From positions 1 to 64,000 of the forward strand of contig NZ_FUXJ01000008.1 of NCBI RefSeq assembly GCF_900167045.1: a stretch of DNA of 64,000 nucleotides. The letters are read 5' to 3'. Each line of letters opens with the position of its first letter. Position 1 is the stretch's first letter. Source of the DNA: Legionella maceachernii (GTDB taxonomy: Bacteria; Pseudomonadota; Gammaproteobacteria; Legionellales; Legionellaceae). The notes beneath the pieces were generated by a model. That model saw only the letters and a list, made by a program, of their open reading frames with translations, searched no databases and was not told the DNA's origin. This document shows, piece after piece, positions 24,042 to 33,776 of this stretch. The position numbers were made by a program, and so were the translations under genes.

Positions 24042-24314
24042 CTAATCTTCAAAATTTTCCTTCTTAGCTTCATGGCCGTTAATGGCAATATTAGCGATAC
24101 AGCCCAATCAATTCAGTATGAGGATTGCTGCTTTTGAGGCAATGGTATTATCTTCACTAATCAATGTGCTTGATGTTGTTCTAGAGATTGTGAAGTAGGG
24201 TAAAGACAGGTGGTTCGTAAAGGTTTTTTCGAGCATCTTGTCTAACTCATGATTAATTCCTGATGAGGTCATGATCATAAAGCGTGATTTTTTGAATTTT
24301 ATATGGGAAGGCAT
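24042..24314 (-). pseudogene. Remnant ORF with in-frame stop, abutting the CRISPR array
   Basis: ATG at 24314 opens MPSHIKFKKSRFMIMTSSGI and runs 68 codons to a TGA at 24108-24110. The same frame then continues LGCIANIAINGHEAKKENFE and ends at 24042, two bases from the last repeat. The coding-like continuation suggests one protein interrupted by a stop mutation, cut at its 3' side by the array. No family recognised. The 320 bases up to the next gene (24315-24636) hold no further gene that I can see. Confidence 0.35.
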
Positions 24315-24636
24315 TGTTTTTTTAGTGATTTTCCATGATTAAACGTAAATGATTGCATTTCGCATTTTTGTTTGAAATCTAGTGAATTGCAAATTACTCT
24401 CTCTTAAGAAAAATAATTGGTTGACTAGTTGATATGAATAACACTGATCTTAGGCGCGGCAAGTTAATGGCTCGTTAGCTTTTATAAGTTCGTATTTATT
24501 TGTAACGAATATTAAGTGAATCAGCAAAAAGAGTTTTGATTTTTTGGGGTTAAATACCTAGGAAATAAATTAGTGATAAAAAATAAATGACATTTTTGAT
24601 AGAATTGGCGTTTTTCAGAAATAGTAAGGATAAAAA

Positions 24637-24972
24637 ATGAAAATAAAGCAAACAGCTATGGCTTCGATATTAGGATTTTTAGGGCTCACAAGTTTTGCTG
24701 GCACTAAAGATTGGAACGGTACTTTTACTATAAAAAATAATAATGGTGATATTCAAACAGTAACCCATGCACCCAATTATGTTCAATATCTTTTTTTTAG
24801 TTCAAGAGGATGTCTGGTTTTTAAAAAAGGAGCTTCAATTAATGGAATGACATTTCAAGAGGATGTCGAGCTTTGTACCCACTCAAACATAGAAAGCTTT
24901 ACCGGGGAAGTACAAAAAATGGGTTTGATCATTGATAAAAATATTACATTAGATTCCACTTATCAAGATTAA
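24637..24972 (+). CDS. Small secreted protein, unknown function
   Basis: 111 residues. The signal peptide MKIKQTAMASILGFLGLTSF ends at AGT (cleavage after FA). The mature 90 residues begin TKDWNGTFTIKNNNG and have two cysteines (SRGCLVF and ELCTHS) that could form a disulfide. AAGGA lies about eight bases before the ATG. The beta-rich pattern resembles the secreted protein at 4242-4655 in general type only. No family recognised. Confidence 0.6.
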   Translation: MKIKQTAMASILGFLGLTSFAGTKDWNGTFTIKNNNGDIQTVTHAPNYVQYLFFSSRGCLVFKKGASINGMTFQEDVELCTHSNIESFTGEVQKMGLIIDKNITLDSTYQD

Positions 24973-24976
24973 AAGT

Positions 24977-25015
24977 CAGGGTAACTGCCTCGTGGCGCAC
25001 GATGCGGTTACCCTG
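24977..25015. terminator. Hairpin after the secreted-protein gene
   Basis: CAGGGTAAC (24977-24985) pairs perfectly with GTTACCCTG (25007-25015), and the loop itself can form GCACGAT/ATCGTGC-like pairing. It lies just after the stop at 24972 and before the convergent ATPase gene. No long T-run follows, so termination is inferred from position. Confidence 0.45.
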
Positions 25016-25142
25016 GTTAAAAGTATTATGCTAAGGTCTCAAAGACGGTCCAATGCCGTTTCTTTGAAGTAGAACATATAATTCGTTGGGTTTCGATAGC
25101 TGTGGGTATAGTCATGTTACTAGTCCTTACTTGTTATTTTTG

Positions 25143-27887
25143 TTAATAACTAGTGGACCGATTTGATTGGGGGGCATTACAGATAGCACTTATCCTTAAG
25201 CGAAGTTGTTTTTCAATTTCAATCACAGCAAAAAATATAGCCCCAGTTATCACGATAATTACCCCATCCCAAAAAGGGATACTCTGAGTTGCAAATAGAG
25301 TTTGCAAGGGAGGGAGGTAGGTGATTGCAAACTGTGCCCCTGTAATTACAATGACTGACATCCACACCACTTTAGTTCCCTGTACTGCTTTCCATGTGAG
25401 TGAAGTGCTGTAAATGTTGCGAATATAAAACAGATGAAAAATTTCAAGGACAACTAAAGTATTCAAAGCGATCGTGTGGGCTAACTTAAGTGAATAACCT
25501 CGATCGAGCGCATAAAAATAGATACCGAAAACGCTACCGATAAATAAAATCGAAACTAAGATCATATGCCATACCAAACTGCCAGTAAGAAGTGGTTCAT
25601 TTCGAGAACGCGGCGGACGGTCCATAGTTCCTTCTTCCGTGGGTTCGAAAGCCAAGGCAATCCCCAAAGTGATTGCGGTAATTAAGTTAATCCATAAAAT
25701 CTGGATTGCTGTGACAGGTATGCTAAGTCCAAAGAGTATCGCTAAAATAATGGTCATTGCTTCGCCTGCATTAGTGGGTAAAGTCCAGCTAATGACCTTT
25801 TTAAGGTTGTCGTAAACAGTACGGCCCTCACGAACAGCAGCTACAATAGAGGCAAAATTGTCATCCACTAGTACAAATTCAGCTGCTTCTTTGGCGGCTT
25901 CACTTCCTTTCCTCCCCATGGCAATTCCTGCATCTGCTCGTTTTAATGCGGGGGCGTCATTCACTCCATCGCCAGTCATAGCTACAATCATCCCATTGGA
26001 TTGCAGTGCCATGACAAGCCTTAGCTTATGTTCGGGACTTGTACGTGCAAAAATATCAGTTTCCAATACAGCATTTTTGAGTATCGCATCATCCATGTTA
26101 TCCAAATCTAGGCCTGTTAATACTTTTTCTACGTTTCTAAGTCCTATTTGACGACCTATAGCTATTGCCGTCGCGGCATGGTCACCGGTAATCATTTTGA
26201 CCCCAATACCTGCCGTATGGCATCGAGCTACCGCTGCAACCGCCTCAGGCCTAGGAGGATCAATTAGCCCAACCATTCCAAGTAACGTCAAATTGCAATC
26301 AACATCCGCGAACTCCAAAACAGTATGTTCTGGTTTTGCCTCTTTAACTGCAAAAGCGAGTACTCTCTGCCCTAGGGTGGCTACCTGTCCCATTTGTTCA
26401 TTCCAGTAAGCTTCGTTTAGAGGCTGTACTTCTCCACTGGTGGTTTGTTGATTTTGACACATCTTTAAAATCTGTTCGGGTGCCCCTTTAACCAGGAGCA
26501 GCGCATGTTGCAAATGGTCATGATGGAGGGTGGCCATGAAACGATGCTTGGCATCGAAGGCTATTACATCGGTACGAACCCAGGCAGCATTTTCTTCTTG
26601 TTGAGTAAGCCCTATTTTACCTGCAAATGCAAGCAGGGCAGCTTCCATGGGATCGCCCTCCGCAATCCAATTACCTTCTTGTGAATGAAGTGCAGCATCA
26701 TTACAAAGCACTGCAGCTCGCGCGAGTTGCTTAAGTAGAGGATATCCATCACAATCAATTACTTGCCCATCTAAAGTAACCGTTCCTTGGGGTTCATAGC
26801 CGATGCCAGCCAAAGTAAACAACTGGTTGTCGGTTAAAACTGAAGCAACAGCCATTTCATTAAGCGTCAGTGTGCCGGTTTTGTCGGTACAGATAACCGA
26901 TACTGAGCCCAATGTTTCAATTGCGGGAAGGCGGCGTACAATCATCTGCCTTCGGGCCATCGCCTGCACGCCAAGGGCTAAGGCAATTGAAAGGACAGCA
27001 GGAAGACCTTCAGGAATTGCTGCAACAGATAAACCAACGATTACCATAAACAATTCCGCAAATGGATGATGCTGAACAAAATAGCCATAAACTAGGAGGA
27101 GTGCGGCAATCAGTAGAATGAATAAAGTGAGCCATTTTGCGAATTGTCCCATTTGTAGGACTAACGGTGTAGCCAAGGGTTCAATTGTTGATAACAGCCC
27201 GCTTATCTGTCCAATTTGGGTCGATGTCCCTGTGGCTACTACAATACCTTTGCCTTGGCCATTGGTTACCAAGGTTCCGCTAAAAGCCATGCAAAATCGA
27301 TCGCCCAGTACTGCATCCCCAGGAATAGGATCGATGCTTTTTTCAATAGGAATCGATTCGCCTGTCAAGATGGCTTCCTGAATAGTGAGCCCATGAGATT
27401 TTATTAAGCGTAAATCTGCGGGAACCTTATCTCCGGCTTCTAAAAAGACAATATCGCCTGGCACAAGTTCTTCTCCAGCAACCCGTCGTCGCGTCCCGTC
27501 TCGTAATACAGTAGCAGTAGGAGACAACATTTTTCGAATCGCTTCCAGTGCTTTTTCGGCTTTTCCTTCCTGGATAAACCCAATCAGGGCATTGATGACG
27601 ACAACGGCTAGAATAACCGTAGTGTCTACCCAGTGTTGCAAGAAGGAGGTCACTAATGCAGCCGCTAATAATACATATATCAGTATGTTGTGAAACTGGA
27701 GCAAGAAGCGGGAAAAAGCACTTTTTCTTTGGGGTTCTGGGAAGCGATTGAAACCATAAGATTTCAATCTGGTTTGAGACTCTTCGCTGTTTAGACCGGA
27801 CTCTGTAGCATTTAACGTTGTAAGAGTTCCTTCTATAGATTGCTCATGCCAGCGTTGTTCTAAAAAGAGTTTTTTTTGTTTGGCCAT
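25143..27887 (-). CDS. P-type cation-transporting ATPase (type II, Ca2+/Mg2+-like)
   Basis: 914 residues. N-terminal cation ATPase domain (WHEQSIEGTLTTLNATESGL), actuator motif LTGESIPIEKS, a first membrane helix set near residues 60-110, PEGLP in the fourth helix (VAAIPEGLPAVLSIALALGV), phosphorylation site D335 in CTDKTGTLT, nucleotide-binding KGAPEQ, hinge TGDGVNDAPALKRAD, and six C-terminal helices. The PEGLP ion-site helix and overall length fit type IIA/IIB pumps such as PacL-type Ca2+ ATPases or related efflux pumps. It moves a cation across the inner membrane at the expense of ATP. The ion cannot be fixed from sequence. The gene lies 12 bases downstream of icmF on the same strand and may be cotranscribed. 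The N-terminal start at 27887 is the only reasonable ATG. Confidence 0.9.
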   Translation of the reverse strand: MAKQKKLFLEQRWHEQSIEGTLTTLNATESGLNSEESQTRLKSYGFNRFPEPQRKSAFSRFLLQFHNILIYVLLAAALVTSFLQHWVDTTVILAVVVINALIGFIQEGKAEKALEAIRKMLSPTATVLRDGTRRRVAGEELVPGDIVFLEAGDKVPADLRLIKSHGLTIQEAILTGESIPIEKSIDPIPGDAVLGDRFCMAFSGTLVTNGQGKGIVVATGTSTQIGQISGLLSTIEPLATPLVLQMGQFAKWLTLFILLIAALLLVYGYFVQHHPFAELFMVIVGLSVAAIPEGLPAVLSIALALGVQAMARRQMIVRRLPAIETLGSVSVICTDKTGTLTLNEMAVASVLTDNQLFTLAGIGYEPQGTVTLDGQVIDCDGYPLLKQLARAAVLCNDAALHSQEGNWIAEGDPMEAALLAFAGKIGLTQQEENAAWVRTDVIAFDAKHRFMATLHHDHLQHALLLVKGAPEQILKMCQNQQTTSGEVQPLNEAYWNEQMGQVATLGQRVLAFAVKEAKPEHTVLEFADVDCNLTLLGMVGLIDPPRPEAVAAVARCHTAGIGVKMITGDHAATAIAIGRQIGLRNVEKVLTGLDLDNMDDAILKNAVLETDIFARTSPEHKLRLVMALQSNGMIVAMTGDGVNDAPALKRADAGIAMGRKGSEAAKEAAEFVLVDDNFASIVAAVREGRTVYDNLKKVISWTLPTNAGEAMTIILAILFGLSIPVTAIQILWINLITAITLGIALAFEPTEEGTMDRPPRSRNEPLLTGSLVWHMILVSILFIGSVFGIYFYALDRGYSLKLAHTIALNTLVVLEIFHLFYIRNIYSTSLTWKAVQGTKVVWMSVIVITGAQFAITYLPPLQTLFATQSIPFWDGVIIVITGAIFFAVIEIEKQLRLRISAICNAPQSNRSTSY

Positions 27888-27899
27888 ATTAACATACTA

Positions 27900-30824
27900 T
27901 TAAGTCACTTCTTGTTTAAGAACAAAGCCGGACAAAATACCTGGGCTAAATGGATTAATTTGATTTTGTGTTTTTAACACGTACCGGCCTGAGTTCCCAT
28001 TCACTTCAAACAGGATTTGCAAGCTTGAGCTGTCATTGCCATCCACTAAGACGTTAACTTTCTGAAGCATCTTAAAGAAGGCCCATGGTCCTGTTTCCTC
28101 AAGTTCGTAGTGATTGCCTTCGATGGAATAGAGCATTAACCTCGCGTCGTTTTGGGGCCAGCTAAATTGCGTGTAAGAGTCGGAGTTTTGATTATCAGTA
28201 AGTTTGGTTTGACCGATGGTCAGTTGCAAATTCGAAACGACAGGATCTAAGCTAATTTTCTGTAAACTGAATTCAATTTTACTGGTCTCTGTATTGTTAG
28301 GGAAGAACATGTTGGAAATCACATTCGCCCGTATTAACTCATTAATAATATCGCTTGATATGGGTAACACATAGCCGTTTAACTCTTTGGGCTGCCATTG
28401 GGGTATTGAGGTATCTAAAAACGGTTTAATGTAATTATTGACAAATGAATTAAGCGTTCCGTGCGGCGAAAAGAAGTGATCAAAATCAGCAAGATTGACT
28501 TCGCTTGATTGTGAAGAATCCAAGGGATAACGATTGGCAATGGTTGTTTGGTATTCTCTGTAAACCATTTGTTGCCATTGCTTATTAAGGTAGTTTTTAC
28601 TTTCATTAATAAAAATAAACCAAGTGTCATCGGCTAATTGTTTTGCCCAAGTTGAGACGGGTTCTGGAAGCTGTCGTGAACGGTTGTAGAGCATGCTCAA
28701 CGGATCAGAAAGCGATCCTCCTTGAAACCTTGATTTGGTTAATTCAAAAGCTGTTCTGCCTTGGTCATTAATTAAAGAGAGTGTCGTCAAGAATTTTTCA
28801 AGCTCGTTAATATTCTGAGTTAATTCATTCGTAGCGGAAGCGGTCATTAAATTTAAATTAGTAAATTGATAAGCTACTTTTTCATTAAATCGGCTCGAGT
28901 TGTCACTGAGTTCTGGGCCAGTTTGCTGCTGAATAAGTTCAATCAATTTAGCGACGGCATTGGATTGATGCAAGCTTAAAGTCAATTTACGTGCTTGTTG
29001 ATAATCTTGGTAATGCTGCGGCTGAGTATGGCGAATAAAATTCTGCCACCAAGTCACGTACTCATAGCTGTAAGCCTCTTCCAGTAAAGCGGGTAGATTA
29101 TCAAGATCTTGGCGAGCAAGAACCCAATTTTCACGTTGTAGTTGAGTTGCAACTGTCGGAAGTTTGGCAACGACTTCTTTGAAGCCTTCTTTTGTGTAAT
29201 AGTGAGGCAAATCTTGTGAGGCTAATTCAAAGCCTTCCACCGTAATTTTCTGTTTTTCTTGAGAAAAATGATTTTTAGCAAGTGAGTAATACAGGTAAGT
29301 AGCAGGCAAGGCATTGAGGTAATTGCGTGCGTCACTGACTATTTGTCGGTTAATAGGCAATGGTTGCATCGGTTGTTTTAACGCATTTTTCAGTAATACG
29401 AGTTGTTTATCGATGTTTTTCTGTTGATTATTGCCAGCCCAGTATTGCTTAAACCAATCAGTGACCTCTGATTCTGAATAATGCTCGGGTTCGGCAAGCA
29501 TGAGATAAACTTTTAAGGCGTCATAGCGGGCTATTTGTGTCTGTACGGGATCGGAAATAATGCGCTCTATGTCGGCAAGCAATTCGGGTATGAAATTATC
29601 ATATAATCGCTGCTTATTATTATTTTTCAGTTGTGCTTTCAAGTGCTCAATAGTGGGAACTGAAAAGAAATTAGTAGGAATTTGCTCAAGTTTGGAGGCT
29701 GCTAATGATAAATGATAGAGCGCCGATGTTTTCTCATTGGATTGACCAAGTAATGCTTCGTAAGTAAGCAATTCTTTGCTCGCCTCATCGAGCAGTTGTG
29801 TCGCTTTAAAGTGGTGGTAAGCAAGCCAGAGCAGCGACAAACCGACACCTCCGGCTGCGACACCCGCTAACCATTTCTGAGAAATACTGATTTGCGGAAT
29901 GTAGCGCTTAGTTTGTTCCTGGAACGTTTTTAATGCACCTTCGATGAAATAAGCGCGGTAGTTATTCGATTGAGGAAATTTATCTTGCACCGTCAACGCA
30001 TATTCATGCTGAATTTTTTTATTTAAACGATCAATACTAAGGCCGCCTTGTTCAGCGCTCGTAAAATAAATGGCTTTTAAACGAAAGAGTTGTAAAGGTA
30101 AATTTTGAATCAAAGACTGAACTGATACGCGTAGAGTTGTGAGTTGAAGAGGAAATTCCCTAATCAGAGTCCGTTTAACGGTTGAGCGAGCAGGATGCAA
30201 TTTATTGATAATTTGTTGACCTAATAGCTCAAGCATTTGATCAAATTGATGGCGGTAATTTTCAAGTAATTTTTTTCTTAGCTTCGCATTATCCAAAGAA
30301 AAGCCCAAAGGCTTCGTTAAATCAGTGGGGTGATCGGACTGAAAGAAATCACAAAATCCAGCAACGGCATCCAATTTAGTCAGTAAAAGGGCAGTATCCA
30401 CAGCATATCCTAAACCCTGACCAAACCGCTCAAGCAATTGAGCATGTGACTTGCAAAGCTCCAAAAGATGCACTGGCTCTGCGAGTAACAATTCACTTGA
30501 ATCCACGCATAGGATGATTCCAGAAATTCGGACATTTCGATGGCAGCGGTTTAATTGTTTTAAAGTATAGCCAATCAAGTTTTCGGTTTGATTTAGCCAG
30601 GATTCACCGAGCTCTAAGATGACACCTTGCTGATTGTAAAAAAGATTAGCACTGGTTTCATTGTCGGCGGGATAGTGGGTAAAATTACTTTGACGCAGAA
30701 GGGTGGTTTTACCTTGATTTATTTTGCCCGTCATTAAGAGAAAAGAAATGGCATTGTGCTGCGGTTTTAAATGGCCAAAAATTTTTTTTAATGCGTCACA
30801 AAGCGCGCTTAACGATCTATCCAT
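27900..30824 (-). CDS. icmF: Type IV secretion component IcmF
   Basis: 974 residues, about the length of L. pneumophila IcmF. An N-terminal GTPase-like Walker A (TGKINQGKTTLL, residues 33-44) is followed by a predicted membrane helix near residue 310-330 (WLAGVAAGGVGLSLLWLAYH) and a long periplasmic domain of the IcmF/TssM type. IcmF and IcmH stabilise the Dot/Icm core complex in the inner membrane and are needed for full intracellular growth. The ATG at 30824 overlaps the icmH stop (TGATG), so the two are translationally coupled. T6SS TssM is a homologue, but no other T6SS genes are present here. Confidence 0.9.
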   Translation of the reverse strand: MDRSLSALCDALKKIFGHLKPQHNAISFLLMTGKINQGKTTLLRQSNFTHYPADNETSANLFYNQQGVILELGESWLNQTENLIGYTLKQLNRCHRNVRISGIILCVDSSELLLAEPVHLLELCKSHAQLLERFGQGLGYAVDTALLLTKLDAVAGFCDFFQSDHPTDLTKPLGFSLDNAKLRKKLLENYRHQFDQMLELLGQQIINKLHPARSTVKRTLIREFPLQLTTLRVSVQSLIQNLPLQLFRLKAIYFTSAEQGGLSIDRLNKKIQHEYALTVQDKFPQSNNYRAYFIEGALKTFQEQTKRYIPQISISQKWLAGVAAGGVGLSLLWLAYHHFKATQLLDEASKELLTYEALLGQSNEKTSALYHLSLAASKLEQIPTNFFSVPTIEHLKAQLKNNNKQRLYDNFIPELLADIERIISDPVQTQIARYDALKVYLMLAEPEHYSESEVTDWFKQYWAGNNQQKNIDKQLVLLKNALKQPMQPLPINRQIVSDARNYLNALPATYLYYSLAKNHFSQEKQKITVEGFELASQDLPHYYTKEGFKEVVAKLPTVATQLQRENWVLARQDLDNLPALLEEAYSYEYVTWWQNFIRHTQPQHYQDYQQARKLTLSLHQSNAVAKLIELIQQQTGPELSDNSSRFNEKVAYQFTNLNLMTASATNELTQNINELEKFLTTLSLINDQGRTAFELTKSRFQGGSLSDPLSMLYNRSRQLPEPVSTWAKQLADDTWFIFINESKNYLNKQWQQMVYREYQTTIANRYPLDSSQSSEVNLADFDHFFSPHGTLNSFVNNYIKPFLDTSIPQWQPKELNGYVLPISSDIINELIRANVISNMFFPNNTETSKIEFSLQKISLDPVVSNLQLTIGQTKLTDNQNSDSYTQFSWPQNDARLMLYSIEGNHYELEETGPWAFFKMLQKVNVLVDGNDSSSLQILFEVNGNSGRYVLKTQNQINPFSPGILSGFVLKQEVT

Positions 30825-31609
30825 CAATCATCCAGTTTTGCGGTTACTGTATGTCCAAACTGAACTGTTCTAGCCTGCTTTTCCAAAAGAAGTTGACTGA
30901 CAAAATAACTGGCTGTTAATACACTCAAAGCCACAATACTTACTGCCACTAAAGGTTTACGGTTTTTAGGAAAACTTTCAACGCCTTTTTGTTCGTTAAA
31001 GAGTCGATGCGATTTATTGACTCGATGTTGTTTAATCAGTTGATACAATTCTTCGAGCAAATTATCCAATACCTGTCTACCATCAGCTCGGCCATGCTGC
31101 TCACCTTCAAAGCCTGTAATAAGGCAATAATAAGCAAGTTCGAGTAAATCGAGGTATTGATTAGGTCTTTGTTTAATGTAGTTTACAATGTCAAAAAAAC
31201 GGCTTTCAGGTCCTTTTTCCCCGTGCGATGAGGGAGTAAATGCTTGGAATTCAGCGGGTTTACCATAAAGTCTTAGGTAATTTTTACCAATCAATTCATC
31301 TATAGTCGCGCAAAGCAAATAATGCGCAATGGCATCAAATTCTTCGGTGTAAGCTTTGCTGTTCAAGCGGCTGTGAAACGCGCGCAATTCATGTTCAATG
31401 TTTTCACGAATACTATGAATGGGAGGTAACGACGGTGTCACATACAAACGCTCCACCAAAGAGAGAATCGGCCCTGCTGCTGCAACTAAAGGATTGGTCG
31501 TAAAAGGAGCAATAAATAATTTTGAACGATAATACCCTTGTGGCATTTTGTGGGTGCCAGGTAATGACAGTGGGCTGACAAAAGAGGCCGCAAGTTGCTC
31601 GGCAGCCAT
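30824..31609 (-). CDS. icmH: Type IV secretion component IcmH (DotU)
   Basis: 261 residues from the ATG at 31609 (MAAEQLAASF), chosen for the GGAG eight bases upstream and because the length then matches L. pneumophila IcmH; the ATG at 31633 has no such site. The DotU domain spans about residues 45-195 (EFDAIAHYLLCATIDELIGK, then GEQHGRADGRQVLDNLLEEL) and the C-terminal helix VAVSIVALSVLTASYFVSQL anchors it in the inner membrane. It partners IcmF. No other dot/icm gene lies in the window. The 346 bases upstream to the divergent MFS gene are described separately. Confidence 0.92.
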   Translation of the reverse strand: MAAEQLAASFVSPLSLPGTHKMPQGYYRSKLFIAPFTTNPLVAAAGPILSLVERLYVTPSLPPIHSIRENIEHELRAFHSRLNSKAYTEEFDAIAHYLLCATIDELIGKNYLRLYGKPAEFQAFTPSSHGEKGPESRFFDIVNYIKQRPNQYLDLLELAYYCLITGFEGEQHGRADGRQVLDNLLEELYQLIKQHRVNKSHRLFNEQKGVESFPKNRKPLVAVSIVALSVLTASYFVSQLLLEKQARTVQFGHTVTAKLDD

Positions 31610-31955
31610 GGCTTTCACTCCAAGTGGTATCAAATCAAAATAAATGCTTAGCCCCTACCAAAAACAGCCGTATTTGGCGAAAAATCAGACGGTAAAGGCA
31701 TAAAGAGTTCCTTGATAATACGTCATCTATATTGCCTTGTCGATAAGGGAAATCAAATAATGCAATGCTTACGTGTCAGAAAAATCGATTGTTTCTATAC
31801 CCCTTGTGTTACCGAATACAGCCATCTACATTGTAGTTCCTTACGCAAACGATAACTAATGTCAATGATTGGACTTACAAAAGAAGGAAAGAGGAGTTTT
31901 TTGAGGGGGCGTTATGAGGTAAAATAGGTGCTCGTAAAAGCCTGAGTCAAATCTA
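31610..31955. other. 346-bp divergent intergenic region between icmH and MFS gene
   Basis: No gene is evident. It must hold the promoters of icmH-icmF (minus) and of the MFS gene (plus). I could not pick out a convincing regulator site by eye. Confidence 0.4.
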
Positions 31956-33146
31956 ATGTTTGCCAAATTAATTATTGCCTTAACGCCGATGGTTTTAGCG
32001 CTTCCTCTAGCTATGGATATCTATGTTCCAGCCATTCCTCACCTGACTAAAGATTTTCATGCCACTGACACGCAAATGTTAATGACTCTTAATTTATTCA
32101 TGCTAAGTGCGGGTTTGATGCAGTTAGTGATTGGACCCATTTCCGATCATTTTGGTCGCAGGAGAATCGGTGTCCTCATGGCATTTTGTTTTGCTTTTGG
32201 CTCTGTCTATTGCGGATTAGCAACGAATGTGAATGAGCTGGTTGTTTATCGTGTCATTCAAGCTCTGGGTTCGTGTGGAATGATGGTGCTTGGTTTCGCT
32301 ATAGTACGCGATCATTATGCTGGTGAAAGAAGTGCGAAGGCGTATAGCTTTCTTAACGGTATGATTTCGTTTTCTCCTATTTTCGCCACTTTTATTGGTA
32401 GTTATATTGATTTATATTGGGGATGGTCAGCGACTTTTTGGGCGTTATTAGTGGTGGCAATACCTGCTATCGGGACGGTGGGTTTTTGGTTAGAGGAAAG
32501 TTTACCAGCCAACAGACGAACGCGATTAACCACCCAGGTGTTTCGGCAATACATTCATGTCATTCGCAATCAAGAATTTGCAATTTATACGTTAGCTTCG
32601 GCTTTTGGCCATTGTTATTTTTATTTATTTTGCGCTTTATCGCCGTATTTAATCATTCGAACTTTAGAAATTCCACAAACCCAATACGGATTTTATTTTT
32701 GTTTTATGGGGATTTCATTGCTCATTGGCAGTTTTATTAGTGGTTCAATTGTTGAACGGTTAAGTATTTTTAAGACCTGTCTTTTGGGTTATGTTTTAAG
32801 TTTAATAGGGGGCTTATGGATGTTGATTTGGTATCTAGCCCAGGGTCTTAGCATTCATAATTTTATTTACCCCATGTTGTTAATTGGGATTGGGGGAACC
32901 TTTTGCATGGGCGCTGGGTCAGGGGGTGCGATGGCGCCTTTTGAAGAAGCCAAAGGAGCGGCGGCTGCAGCCGTAGGGGCTTTACGTTTCTTATTTGCAG
33001 GCATCGTCGGTTATTTTCTTATTACCAAAACCGTGAGCTCGACATTACCTTTAGCCATTCCGGCGGTGTTATTTAGTCTCATTGGTATCATCGTGCTTTT
33101 GTTAGCAAATAAAGAAACGGAAACTTCAATAGCTAATATTGATTAA
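31956..33146 (+). CDS. MFS transporter, Bcr/CflA type
   Basis: 396 residues, about 12 membrane helices. ALPLAMDIYVPAIPHLTKDF at the first helix is the Bcr/CflA signature (D-x-Y-x-PAxP). Motif A is GPISDHFGRRRIGVLMAFCF. The helix 5 motif C-like region is SFSPIFATFIGSYIDLYWGW. These exporters remove drugs or amino acid derivatives. There is no good ribosome site before the ATG at 31956. It is divergent from icmH-icmF. In L. pneumophila an MFS gene (tphA) lies near icmF; this protein is closer to Bcr/CflA and I do not equate the two. Confidence 0.85.
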   Translation: MFAKLIIALTPMVLALPLAMDIYVPAIPHLTKDFHATDTQMLMTLNLFMLSAGLMQLVIGPISDHFGRRRIGVLMAFCFAFGSVYCGLATNVNELVVYRVIQALGSCGMMVLGFAIVRDHYAGERSAKAYSFLNGMISFSPIFATFIGSYIDLYWGWSATFWALLVVAIPAIGTVGFWLEESLPANRRTRLTTQVFRQYIHVIRNQEFAIYTLASAFGHCYFYLFCALSPYLIIRTLEIPQTQYGFYFCFMGISLLIGSFISGSIVERLSIFKTCLLGYVLSLIGGLWMLIWYLAQGLSIHNFIYPMLLIGIGGTFCMGAGSGGAMAPFEEAKGAAAAAVGALRFLFAGIVGYFLITKTVSSTLPLAIPAVLFSLIGIIVLLLANKETETSIANID

Positions 33147-33223
33147 TGTAATCAATATATTCGATTTTACTTATGAATGTATTTCTCCTAAAGTTAGGGT
33201 ATACCCACTTGAGGAGAGAAAAA

Positions 33224-33763
33224 ATGATTAAAGTAGGCGATAAATTTCCTGAATTTCATCTTAAAGCTACTGTAAGCAATACCATGACAGACGCTTTTGC
33301 GGTGATTTCCAATGAGACTTATCAGGGCAAATGGTTAGTGGTGTTTTTCTGGCCGAAAGATTTCACGTTTGTTTGCCCCACTGAAATTGCTGAGTTTGGT
33401 AAACTCAATGAGGAATTCAGTGATCGCGATGCGCAATTATTAGGAGCAAGTATCGATAGTGAATTTGTGCACTTGGCGTGGCGAAATCAACATCCGGATT
33501 TGCATGAACTTCCTTTTCCCATGCTCGCTGACATTAAACGAGAGTTAACGCAAGCTTTAGGGATCCTTGATGAGCAGGAGGGCGTTGCGCAACGAGCCAC
33601 TTTTATTGTGGATCCAGAAGGTATTACCCGTTTTGTGATGGTTACTGATCTCAATGTGGGGCGTAATCCACAAGAGGTTCTTCGTGTTTTGGATGCCTTA
33701 CAGACCGATGAACTTTGCCCATGTAACTGGAAGAAAGGCGAAGAAACCATTCACGCCGCTTAA
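33224..33763 (+). CDS. ahpC: Alkyl hydroperoxide reductase AhpC (peroxiredoxin)
   Basis: 179 residues from the ATG at 33224 (MIKVGDKFPEFHL), with GAGGAG eight bases upstream; the longer frame from 33173 has no site. The peroxidatic cysteine is in FFWPKDFTFVCPTE and the resolving pair in DELCPCNWKKGEE near the C-terminus. That CPCNW end and the adjacent ahpD indicate the AhpC2-AhpD type, in which AhpD rather than AhpF reduces AhpC. It removes organic peroxides and hydrogen peroxide in the cytoplasm. The gap to ahpD is 13 bases. Confidence 0.93.
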   Translation: MIKVGDKFPEFHLKATVSNTMTDAFAVISNETYQGKWLVVFFWPKDFTFVCPTEIAEFGKLNEEFSDRDAQLLGASIDSEFVHLAWRNQHPDLHELPFPMLADIKRELTQALGILDEQEGVAQRATFIVDPEGITRFVMVTDLNVGRNPQEVLRVLDALQTDELCPCNWKKGEETIHAA

Positions 33764-33776
33764 GAAGGATATAATC

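Noticed and set aside
22559-24088. Several open frames on both strands across the array
   Set aside because: They consist of translated CRISPR repeats and spacers (recurring SCLCGSE or VHCRTGSLE units) and are not genes.
25858-27407. Plus-strand frames opposite the P-type ATPase
   Set aside because: Antisense shadows of a conserved gene, without ribosome sites or plausible protein composition.
27900-31609. Type VI secretion genes tssM and tssL
   Set aside because: The two proteins are homologous to TssM and TssL, but no other T6SS gene is present and lengths match Legionella IcmF and IcmH.
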